Assembly (NCBI RefSeq): GCF_901709675.1
Contig: NC_051095.1
Location: 13,343,456-13,407,455, forward strand
Source of the DNA: Syngnathus acus
Taxonomy: Eukaryota; Chordata; Actinopteri; Syngnathiformes; Syngnathidae
Length of the DNA: 64,000 nucleotides
Reading direction: 5' to 3'
Part shown: one piece after another, positions 43,901 to 56,400 of the stretch
How positions within the stretch are numbered: position 1 is the stretch's first letter
Layout of the letters: the number at the start of each line of letters is the position of its first letter
The notes under the pieces: generated by a model
Database searches by the model: none
Seen by the model: only the letters and a program-made list of their open reading frames with translations
Told to the model about the DNA's origin: nothing
Translations under genes and position numbers: made by a program

Positions 43901-46900
43901 TTTTTCTTTGTTGTCGTTTTTTTAACAGCTCCAGGTAACAACCATTTTAAAGCCTTGGCCATCCGTGAATGACCTCCCCTTACTAACCCCTTACTGAAGC
44001 TCTGCCTTTGCTAAGCAAATGAGGCCCCCTACCCTCGCCCCTTATACGGTTGCCCAACTTTGTGTGGGACCGTTCCCGTGGACAAGCACATACCAGGGAT
44101 CCAACGATAGGTGTTCCCCTCCAGCTCTCTCTTACACCTTCGTCTAGTTATTTTCAGTGCCTGTTGCAAACGGTGTCTCACGTTTCCTCCATTTTTATTT
44201 TGATGTCCTCTTTTGTTTTGTGCCACGTGGAACACTTTGCCGCTGCCAAGCTTTAGACAACCACCCCTCATTCTTCTCCAGAATGACTAGTTCTGTCCCT
44301 GCCTCTGAGCGAAGGTAATACGCTGTCTGCTGCAGGAGGCTGCCTACATGTTTATGACTGAGAGCAGCGGCTGACATTTTCCAAATGCCCCTGTTGCCAT
44401 CTTTTCAAACCACTTTACAAATGGTAAGAGGAGTCATGCAAACCTGCTCCTGGTCTGGTGCAGCGGTAGACGTTTCCGGGCAAAACTTTGTAATGTGATT
44501 TATAATCATTTGCCTTGTCCGCCGCCTATATTTTTTTGCCCAGATTGGTATTTGGATCATTATTTTGAATGTTTAGAACAGTTGAGACCTCATTTTCAAT
44601 TGTGATTCAAATTAATAATTATAAAAAAGATATTAATAGTTTTATTTAAGATGACCTTATTATTGGAACCTGATTGTTTGGTTGATTGGCATCCACACAT
44701 CCAACATTCTGGACAATGACAAGATGGCTGCAGGGATAAGTTGTGTTCGTCTACATCCTTATGCTGTTGTAGTGATTGACACAAGATGCCCACGTTCTGC
44801 CACGAAGCAATTTTTGACCTATTTTCAAAATTTCATCTTTAACATGATTTTCAAAATTTCAGCTTTAACATGATACCAAAGACAATTGACTAATCTTCCA
44901 CGCTCCACCAGTTTTTTCACTGGTAGTCGTCCATAAAGTAACTTGGAACTTTTTTTTTTAAATCTGATTTTTTTTTATCTGTACAAGGATTACTAGTTTG
45001 TCATGGTTCAATAACCGTTACTGACATTTTTACAACTATTTTTGTTTTGAGATTGCTGAGGTGCCTCAATGAAATGTACATTGAGTGAATGGTTGAATTT
45101 GTCACATTCACAGGAATTTCATGGAGTCATCTGCCACAGTTTTATAGGATTGCATGAATCCTCCAGCCTTTTATCATCTGGTCAGATTTGTTATTGTTAT
45201 TATTGCTTAGTTTAAAAAAAAAAAAAAAAAAGAACAGCTGGTGTGCAGTGACAAAGCTCTGGTACGCAAAGTGATCATCGTGGTACTTCAGCCATTACTC
45301 TGTGCCCTGATAGGCCTGTAGGAGAGGTTGTGTCCTGGTCGATTTAAACTTGCATTATGACTTAAACTCCCCCCCCCTACACGGTGCTCTATTGGTGCTC
45401 TATTGCTTTTGGTGAGGGGTTAAAAACACGCTCAAAACGCTTTAGGGGGGCAGTGTAAGTCATAAAGCAGGGCTCCATCTTGAGACTGATTGTACCGCCA
45501 TAAGGAGCTTGTTGAGACTCTTTCCAGTGCGCATTGTCCAGCCTGTGACAAAAGAGAGCGGTGGAAAGCCTGTCAAATTATTTAGCATCACACGAGTCAG
45601 TAAAAGAAAATGATTGTAGCCTCGCCATTCGCCAACATTGAGAAGATGAAGGGGAGAATGTGCGTTAGCTGGCCACGCACAGCATCCCGCCGGCTCGTAT
45701 GTCACTGAACACCCGTGAATAATTAATGTGACTTTGAGCGGTCACGGAGTGCTGAGGATGGCAATCGACGACATGTATACTGTGAAAACAATGCAGATTG
45801 AGGCCAAAGAGTGCAAGTTGCTAAATATTTATGCATTCAGCCAACCTGTTCGATTTGTATTTTTTAGTCAAATAGAAAGGAATTCAATCAAATGCTGAGC
45901 TGGTGTTGTTCCACCAAAAGCCATTCAATCGTGCTTTTGCTCTTATTTTAGGGAAGTCCTCATACTGAAACACACTAAGCCAGTAAAAGGATGAATAAAA
46001 TGCATCTTCGACTAAAACCTGTTGCTGTGACTAGTTGATGGTTAGTAATGGTTAAAATGACATTGAAAGTACAGTGGAATCTCTAAAGTTGAACACAAAG
46101 CAGTTTATGTAAATATAAATGTCATTTTTAAGGTGGCAATATAACATTAATTGTCATACAAGTGAACTGGTTTTAATACTAATAGTGCTCTGTTTCTAAA
46201 TTCAATCTACACGTTTGGAGATAATTGCTGTGAAGACTGAAAACTATTGAGTGATCGCTAGAGTAATCGAATATTAAGCGCTTTAGCGTGCCTTCTATTC
46301 TGCCATGATTGCGACACATGTACCAGATTGCGAGTAAGGACAATTTTTTTACGCAGCGCTTTGGGCTGGCGTGACCGCTACAGAGCGCCTCGTTATCCGC
46401 CGTGAGTACACGTACGTCATAGTTTGTAAGCTTCAAGTTTTTTTTTTTTTAATCATTTAAAGTTGAGGTTTTTTTTAACAACACTTCCTTGTGGTGTGTC
46501 GAATTTACAAGACTTTAAAGTATGGCATTCAACTTTAGAGGTTGCACTGTACTCCCCTTGTGTGCTTTTGCACTGGCGCTTGCCCTGCGGTGTTCTTTGC
46601 AACCAAACAGCCGAGTTTTTGAGTGAAGGGATCTAACAATGCAGTGCAGTGGTCATCATTAACACGTCGGCGTCATCCGCCCGCTCTTTTCCACTCCTTG
46701 TTGGTTGGCAATGTGTTATGGACTGAATCTCCCTCCTTTGTCTTGACAGCATCCAGTGCGTTTGTCTGCCCCTCCCTCCTCCACACTTCTGAGACTCCCT
46801 GTATTTGTTGTAGCAGTATAGCTTCCATCCCGCCATGCGTTTGTTGGTTTTGTTTTCTTTTGCTATGTCATGGCAAGGGGGCCCTCCTCTCAATGCTAAG

Positions 46901-48470
46901 ATGAAGTTGGCTTGAGGAAGGTAACTCTTGCAAGCTCCCGCAAGCTGTGGCAAGGTAAATGACATCCCTCCTGTTTTCATGTTTGGCGTCCGTGGGGTTC
47001 TCTGTTGATCATTGCCACTTTTGGGGATGGGGGAGGGGGGGGCATCATTTTGCATAGTGCTTCATTGCCTGGATCAAGCTGGATGCCAAGGCTGTTGCTG
47101 TGACACAACGGAGACACCTCAGTCCCTCACTGTCAAGCTATGGGATGTTAAATTTGACCCCTGGGTGAGAGGATGGGTTCATTTCCAGCCAGTGCTCCGT
47201 GTTAGCCCAACACACTCTCCCCGCTTTGGGATAATAGGGACCATTGGCTGGAAGTAGCTGCGGGCTCTTAACATTTTACCGACGGATGCTCATGAACCCG
47301 GCGCTGACGAGCCTCCTGTGTATCACTTCCTGTGTCCAAACCCGTCTCCCCTCCGTAGATGGCGGGGCGGCGAACTTCGGCCTCAACTTCCTCACCTTCA
47401 TCATCCTGTTCAACAATCTGATCCCCATCAGTCTGCTGGTCACACTGGAGGTCATCAAGTTCATCCAGGCCTTCTTCATCAATTGGGTGAGCCGAGAGTT
47501 AAGTTTTCCGTGTTTCAGCTGAAAGATGCTTTCTAGTTTTTACAGGTGACCGGGATTTGACCTTCTCTACACTGTTGACTGTTTTTGTACTTTGTTCAAC
47601 TAGCTCTTCTAACTAGGAATTTGATGACAAAATCAAACAGGTGTCTGTGGAAAAAACATTTCCATGTCCAGTTTCCACTTCTTTGCCAGGGAAAGAACCC
47701 GTTTGATTTTGACTGCTACCACGATGAAAAATATCAGGACAGTCCCCCAAACTTCAGTCTCATTTTTCAACATCACCAATCATTAATTATTAAGTTAAAG
47801 TTAAAGTCCCAATGATCGTCACACACACATCTGGGTGTGGTGAAATTTGTCCTCTGCATTTAACCCATCCCCGTGTGATTTTGATCCATCCCCTGGGGGA
47901 GAGGGGAGCAGTGAGCAGCAGCGGTGCCGCGCTCAGGAATCATTTGGTGATCTAACCCCCCCAATTCCAACCCTTAATGCTGAGTACCAAGCAGGGAGGC
48001 AATGGGTCCCATTTTTATAGTCTTTGGTATGACCCGGCCGGGGTTTGAACCCACAACCTTCCAGTCTCAGGGCGGACACTCTACCACTAGGTCACTGAGC
48101 TGTTGTTTAACCTGATTGTTTCATTGAAGTGGAGAATGGGAGCTGGAGGATTCCAGTTTGAAATGTTGCAATTATATCATGTGTTGATTGTTCTTTGTGA
48201 CTTGGCCAGGACACCGATATGGTCTACGAGCCGACCAACACACCTGCCATGGCCCGCACGTCCAACCTGAATGAAGAGTTGGGCCAGGTGATAAAAGCAG
48301 TGTGTCTTATCTTTGTCCTTCTAATTGTGCTCCATCTTGAATGTCCTCTCCCTGCTGGGCAGGTGAAATATATCTTCTCTGACAAGACGGGCACGCTGAC
48401 CTGCAATGTCATGCAGTTTAAGAAGTGCACCATTGCTGGCGTGGCCTACGGGTATGTAACTCCCCCCCCT

Positions 48471-48530
<60 letters not shown>

Positions 48531-51274
48531 TTCTCCTTGCTTCCTCTTCTCTCACCTTCTCTTTTGTTAGTTGTTTTCGCTCCTTCCTCAACTAATCAGT
48601 AGCAGCTTTGTCAGGTCCTAAGCTATAAATAAAAAGGCTGCATACTGTTGACATTTGACAGCTCCTCTGTTGTCTTTGTCCAACATTTTGGAGGGCAGAG
48701 GAGCATCTGCACCTATTTTTCCATGCACATACCACTCAGTTCACTTAACCACCCGCAAATGTTTTACCTCACTGAAAAGAAACATTTACAAGAGTGAAGT
48801 GCGAGCATGGCAGAGCATGATTAATCATTTTGGGATTTAATTAAAAGCTTGATTGATCATGTACAGACAAAAGGATAGATAAAAGGATATTTTGATTAGG
48901 ACCCCAAAAGTTGTGGATGTCAGTAATTCCAAGAAATGAGATTCCACTTCATTTCCTTGAGGGATAATTCAGGACAAAAATAAATGTTGCACTGTCATTT
49001 CACAAAATACCATTTTCCATCAATTTCTACGTTTGCCCCAAAGAAGAGCAGGATAACTATGGCGCAACAGTGTAATAAATAAATGATGAAAGGGCAGAAA
49101 AAGCTAAGATTCTGACCGAACCCTCCGTCAATTTAAATACACAAGCCAAGGATAACAGAATAAAACTTCATTTAGTGAAAAGGTGGTTAGGAGGACTTCC
49201 AAAACTTCATGAATTACCTCTTTCCACTGCCCACTAAGGCAGCCCGACTCTTCTCAATTCTAAAAGTTATTTCCGGTTGATTAAGTCAAAGTCAAAGTCA
49301 GCTTTATTGTCAATCCCTTCATATGTCAAGACACACAAAGAAAACCGAAATTCCGTTTCCTCCATCCCACGGTGACGAGACATACAAGTAGGCGACACAA
49401 AACAAAAACAACATAAACGTTCTCCCACCATCCATGCATTGTTTTTATTTTATTCACCGGGAGTTGGATAAAATGTCACAGTTTCAAACTTATTTTTTTA
49501 TTTAAATTTTTAACTTGCAGCTTTCTAAATGAACAAAATGAGGTCTGTCGGCCGGGGACAAAAGCTCTTGCCGCCGTACTTCACTCAGCCTGCAGTCTCT
49601 GCCCAATCCTCACCAAAGTCTTTACTTTTAATTCCCATTTATGGATTCAAACCAGAATAAGACACCTTTTAATTAGGCAAAGCTCCGACGGCATTCACGA
49701 CTTGACATATTTCTGTACATTTATTCTTGCACTCAACACACAGGCTGGCTTTGCCGTATGACACTTTGCTGTCTATTCCCATCGCAGATGTCCCATTTTG
49801 CTTCTCGCCTAAGGTGACGTTGAGTATCTTTAGTAGTGTTGTTTCTGAACAGCTTTGCGTGCGTCTTCATCTGGAATATACTAACTCGGCTTTTTGAGTT
49901 TTACGCATTAGGGTTGTGTGAAAATATTTATTTTTTTTTACAAGGGAAACATGAGAACATTTTTAGCACAAGTGCGTGCAAAGTCGTGGCTTGTAATTGG
50001 GTGACCCGCACACACGCACACACACAAAAGTACTGACACAACTGCCTGCCTGCATGCGTTCCTCTCCACAAATGAAGAAGGGCTGCTGTAATTAATAAAG
50101 TCATCCCCGAGGGTGTAGACATTAAATCCACTGGAAAGGAGTCCAAATCTCAAGGAGAGATGTTGTTAAGCTAAGTGAAGTGCACACCATCTCCTAAACT
50201 TGACATCCAAGTGGAAATGCAAATTGATGCGGATGAGTTAAAAATAATATAGAAATATATTTGACAGTTAATGTAATTAATTTATTAATGTTAACTAACT
50301 TAATCTTAATCACTCAGTCCCGTCGAGTGCAGGAAATATTTTATTTGCTGCAAAAATGCTTCGTTTAATTGTGAATTTATAGTACTATATTCTTGAGTAG
50401 TACATTAGAATTAAAATGCGTTGCATTCATATTTATGTAGTTGTTAAGATGATGAATGAAAGTACATTGAAAAAAAAAAATCTGTTGCTCATATTATCAT
50501 TGGACATATCTTTGACACATTTCTACAGTACACATTCCTACCAAACCCTTGCAACTTGGCTCCAATCTTTCCTAGCATCCTAACCTATCCCCTAATAGTA
50601 ACAACACATGATTAGTATTCAAAACACATTAACAATCAGCCTTTATTTCCTTTTTTTCTTTCCTTCCTACAATGGCTTCAACAGTCACGTGCCTGAGACT
50701 GAGGATGGTAGTTTTGCGGAGGACGACGGGTAAGATGAGTGGGCTGCTTGTTTGACGTTGTAGTGCTGCCCTGCCTTTGGTGGATGTGTGACTAAGTTGG
50801 AACGCAACCCTGTTGTTCAGTGACATGTTTAACCAATATGAGGGAGTCCTTTTAGTGTGTCTAACTATTGTGATGTGAAGACAAAGATTTTAATCGCATA
50901 TCATACTGTACTGTTTTACCATCTGATCTCTCCGGTATACACACGCACATGTGCACACACACGTGTACGCAGGTCTGCATGGCGCAACTATTTTTGCATG
51001 GGTGATCAGGGCGTGTGTGGTGATGGCGTTGAAGTTACTGTGAACAGTTGTCCCTTAACTGCTTTTTCTGTCCATGGAAACCAGTTTTGAGGCTTCTATT
51101 ATGCATGTGGCACTGCTATTGTATAGAATGGGTCACTAATAAAAAAAACAACTAAAATCGGCCCTTGGGTTTGTTAGATCAACCAAGAGGGCTTTTAACA
51201 AATATTTGCTGAAGTTACACAATGAGTGTCGAGGGAGGATTTATTTTTATTCATAAAATAAGAATTCACTTAAA

Positions 51275-51318
<44 letters not shown>

Positions 51319-53434
51319 GTTTGAAGTTGAAAGTTTGTTGTTTCAAGGTTTTTTTCACCTGCATAGTCATGAATTTTTGTAAACGTGCAAATGTCGAGAA
51401 GCTTCTCACCAAAACATCACGTTTAGGAATAGGTCTCTATGCCCATATCGTATCTACGTATATAATCAGCCATAAGAAAAAAATAATGATCAATCAATAA
51501 ATAATCAGGATAGCTATCTGATGATGTGAACACAGTTGTCCTTCAGCTACTGTAATAATCAGAAATTTGCAATATGCAACTATAAAATTCAACTTTTTAG
51601 TCCAATGAAAATCAATTTGATCCTCATATTTCCAAGAGCAAGAAAAAATATTCACCGCCAGGTATTTTCTAAAAACACTAGACAAAAGGCAACATATATA
51701 TAGTTTCGATTGACATCAACAGAATTCTTTTTAACTGGCGAATTTTATAGTCAGAACATGTTTATATTGTTTAGAACATGCTCTATTTTTGTGAGGTTTA
51801 TTACAATACAGTAATCACTTGTCTTAATAGTGTTTTGCCAAGATGAAAGACAATTGTTAAAAGTAGAATGTAATAAAACCTGGACGATGGACAACATCTA
51901 ACGCTGGTGTACCCAGTAACACTTGACTATAGATGTTATCCATGTTTCGGAGGATATTCATGAAATATACATAAAATATTCATGCAAGCCAATTGCTTTG
52001 GATTTATTGGGCTACAGTCAGAACTTAGCTTGGGATGATACCATCCTTCTACTGGTTATTTCCGAAAGCCATCCAAGCCTCCAGCTATTAAGCTTTAACC
52101 TGGATACAGCCCCCGGTAATTGATTGAGAGCCGTCAGCAGCCATGTTCCTGTCGTGACGGCACCCGGCTGCGCTGGCAGTCAATCGATAAGTTACCGCGC
52201 CGCAGCCTGAAATGTTTCATCACGACCGTGGACATGTTGAGTGATGCCCTAATGGACCTCATTTATAGGATCTCCTTTCCTTTCCCTGTGCAGCCAGGCT
52301 ACTCAGTCTTTGTTGCTTCATTAGCATAAGATCATGTCAAATGTTAATGAGTAAGCCCCCTGCAATGTGGTGTCACTGTGTGTGGTCATACATGCATCAT
52401 GTTATCACTATCAGCAAAATCTGCAATCTAGCATTGGTGGTTCATTGCATTTGCATTGCTTCGAAACAATTTGTGTTTCTCCACAAATTTAATCTTTAAA
52501 AGAACCAAATGTTAGCCTTGTTTGCATTTGGCATGTCAGAGTTTGCCCTCCTGCATAAATGGGAGTGGCCATTCGAGCAGTCCTGCAGGCTTGAGAAGAC
52601 TTATGGCCGCCTCTGTATGGCAACCACTGGTGGTAACATTTCTATCAAGCCTGCAGTGCCACGGACAAAAGCTGCTGTCGCCCTGATCTATAGGACGCCG
52701 TTTATCACGGAATGCTGGATCGATCGCTACCGGACAGCCGGCGAGCTGCCGTTCGATGGGCCCACACTATAGCTGTAGGGATAATGAAAGACATAATTTC
52801 TTTTATTAACCAACAACACCCCCTTAGCTTTTAACTCTTCGCTCATTAAAGATTTTATCACTGTGTTTTTCTCATGAATTATTCCAGTAAACATTATATG
52901 GTACTCGTAGGAAACTAATTCACTTTCTAATTCTTTATTAAGCTTGGCTCTGATTTGGTGATGTTGTTTCCTTTTAAGCATTGTCTTGCTATATTAACAG
53001 CATGTGGAATGATATTTTATTGTTTCCCCTAAACACATGGTAGTGACCACTGTAGTAGTGGATACCTATCAGTACTCGAACAGACGGGTGTTGTCATTTA
53101 AATATAATGCATGAATTGATTCTTCATTGCTTCTACAACACTTTTATTGATTCAGTGTCTTGAACATCTTCGCTAGTCTAAATGGCTCCAGTAAAAACAA
53201 ACTCTAGCTTAGTGTTTTATGAGTAAAACAACAATTTTACCTAAACCTGATTATGAATTAACAAATTGGATAATCAGCCCTCTTTTCTGTTTTAATATTC
53301 TCAAGAAGAAAACTTGAGAATTTGCAATGATACAAGCCACGTGTCATTTTATACATAATCAGGGCTTTAATAAAAACAGCATCCTCTTCAACACTGCAGT
53401 AAAAGTTCTATGTATCAATATCTATGGATTGATC

Positions 53435-53467
<33 letters not shown>

Positions 53468-56400
53468 CATTTCCACTGTTATTTTGTTGCATTCTTTTGT
53501 TTAACGCGTGTCGTGTTCTCTTCCCAGGCACAGCACGCATTCGTCAGAAGAGTCAGGATTTATTGACCAGAGCTTGTTGGAAAACCTCCAAAGTAATCAT
53601 GTGAGTACAGGTGCCTGTCAACTTATGTTTGTTGCTCAGAACAAGAAATGATGTGCAATCCGAATGTGTACAGTAGCCTATCCTCTTGATAACAAACCCT
53701 GTGTTAGGTCAGCCTGAGGAAATGTTTTGGATCAAACTGTACATAACATATTGCCGTCAAAATCCTATAGTAATATTAATATTAGACTATATCGTTAAAT
53801 ACTACTGTAAGCAAAATAGGTCTATACTATATTCATTACTTACCATATGCAACACCATAATCTTCTGAACCCATTTCTTTCTTCATATCTATTGTTGTCT
53901 TTTGTAGTTAGCTATTTGTTTATTTTTCTAGCTATCTAGTGTTATAGCTTCTTGCGAAATAATATGAACCACACTTCTACTGTGGCCCTTTTTGTGATTA
54001 AGGGCTATACAAATAAATTTGACTTGACTTTTACTGTTCACACTGACTGTTGAGCTTTGACATCACCCAAGAGAAATAAACCAGAGCAGCGACAAAAATA
54101 AACGTCTCCCCCAGTGCTTTTCACTTTCTCTTGAGTCAATGCACCATTTTTTCCCTGGACTTGTCAACTTTTGCCACACAGTCCATGTCAAAAGTAGGCA
54201 TCCGTCACCGTTGGCGTGACAGAAGGCGACGACCCACCAGTCAGTGGGGGTCAAGGGTCTGGGTCGATCGCTGACAGTGCAGTATTCCCTGACCAACAAG
54301 ACCGTCTCATCAGTTCTTTGCGCTTGAACTTGTCAAGGCCCTCTTTTGCATAATAACTCCTTAAGCCTCACAGTTACATGCCTAAACTAAACCCTGCATT
54401 AAGCTGTGGCCTTCATACATCCATGCAACACAGTGTCACGTCCTTCAGAGGATACCTGTCAACCCAAACTAGATTAGCATAAGAACAGAAAAGGGCTTTC
54501 ATGGCCACCTGGACTATTATAGAAACTGTGTACTTTCATTTTCAAAAGACCCTTTGATTCGCACACACCCTCCTCTACACCCCAGCACCAATACCTTATT
54601 TCTTTTTTCTTTTGGAACAGAGCAGGGTTGCCATGGACACAGGAAAAAAGCAGATTTAATCATCCCGATCACGGGCGTACACAATTTAGTTTGGCAAGGA
54701 AAACACAGACACTCAATAGATGTACAGTATGTTTGAAATTAAACTTATCTTTTGAGATGGAATGAGATGAGATGGAAGAAAAAATTATGAAAATTATCTT
54801 TTCACTTTTGTAATGGCGCCATCTGCTCAATATGAACCTTCAAAAATAATTGTTTCCCCCATCGCTCTTGAACTATTTCGAAACACATTTAAAATGTGAT
54901 TGCCTACTACTGGCCTGGCATGTATATTGCAGGTTAAACTTGACAAGTGTTTTGTCATTATTGCAAGTCTGTGTAAATGGCCATTGTTTTGACAATGTTA
55001 CCTTTTGTGTAGGGACAATTTAAAAAACAAAATGCACCAAAAAACATACACAAGAAAGACCTAATGTTCCTTCACCTCCTTTATGAGAAACGCGACTAAT
55101 ATATTTTGTTCATGTCAATAATAATACTTTGAACACGCCATTTGAGTGGTCAGACTTTTTTTTTTTTTTCATATGTATTGTTGCGGCAAATCAGATTAAT
55201 GCTTAAAAATACCTCATGTGTAAACATCCAGTGGACTAGGTTTTCTGGTTCTTAACTAGAATGAAAGTAAAATGTCCCTGAGATAAGGTTAGTCATAAAA
55301 CACCCCCGTCCCACCCCAAGGTTAAGCCAGCCCCATGTTTATATCTACTGCATATAGATGAGTACATTTTTTCCTTTGTGCTTACTAATACGTAGCTTGA
55401 AATCCTGATAATTTGAGGTATTACTCATGATGTAATCATCCTCAGAGCGCATTAGTTTTTGTCCGGGGTGTTGCAGAGATGATTAAAGTCACAAATCTAT
55501 ATTAGACAAGTGTCCTCTTAAAACACTCATGAGACCTTTGGGTAAATCCTTTTTTCTCCTCTCTTGAAAAATTGATTTGCGGTGAACAATTTGTTGGTTG
55601 CTGGCTGAAAGGTTATAAATGGAGATGCAAGACCGCACATTAGTTTTCAAGGTTAGCAGGGGCAGTGATGACACCTATTTTGGTTTTTATGGCGCCATCC
55701 TGAAAAACATAAAATGTAAATGAACAATAAAAACTTTTAAGAAAATACACGTATATGTCAATTTGTAGATTGTTTGAAAAATGTTTCTACCTATTCTTCC
55801 AATCTTCTTTCCTTCATTATGTGCAGAAACCCAAGGTCATAGTCTCTTTTCCCTCCTTCCCGTAGCCTACAGCTGCTGTCATCCTGGAGTTCATGACCAT
55901 GATGGCCATCTGTCACACCGCAGTTCCCGAGCATAACGACGGAAAAATCACGTACCAGGCGGCATCCCCAGGTACATCACACCTTCCCCGCGATATCGTA
56001 CAGAAAAACGGTGTCACGTGAAGGAGCCAGATGCACATGCAGACAGGACACGGAAGTGGAAAAACAGAGTCTGAATGCAAGACACACAATTATTAAGTAG
56101 CAAGAGAGTGCAGGACTAGATTAAAAGGGGATGAAATTTAGTAGCTCAAGCTTAAACACTAAAGTCAAATCAGGCCATGCCCAATCCAATATGACAAAAT
56201 AAAGATGGCAGCATAAAGGACCGTAGCAACATCAAGGACCCAACCCAAAACGCAGTCACAACCAGTCAGAACAAATAGACAATTCTGTGGACGTTGTCAA
56301 ATGATGAAGTTCTTAAAACAGTACAGATATACATCAATTTACTCGATTCCAACGATAATTTTAAATGTCATTAGTAACGTGTAAAAACCACCCTGTTTAC

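Larger units (their letters stand above)
43589..47358 (+). other. ATP8A1 intron 11 (3.8 kb)
   Basis: Mostly unique sequence. Contains a 26-bp tandem duplication at 44821-44872, an A run at about 45213-45231, a MITE at 46072-46549 and G-rich sequence at 47023-47042. Open frames inside are short and unrecognised. Confidence 0.65.

Noticed and set aside
48041-48105. Possible tRNA gene (A and B boxes on the minus strand)
   Set aside because: The boxes belong to the head of a tRNA-derived SINE with its typical body and tail; there is no intact cloverleaf gene.
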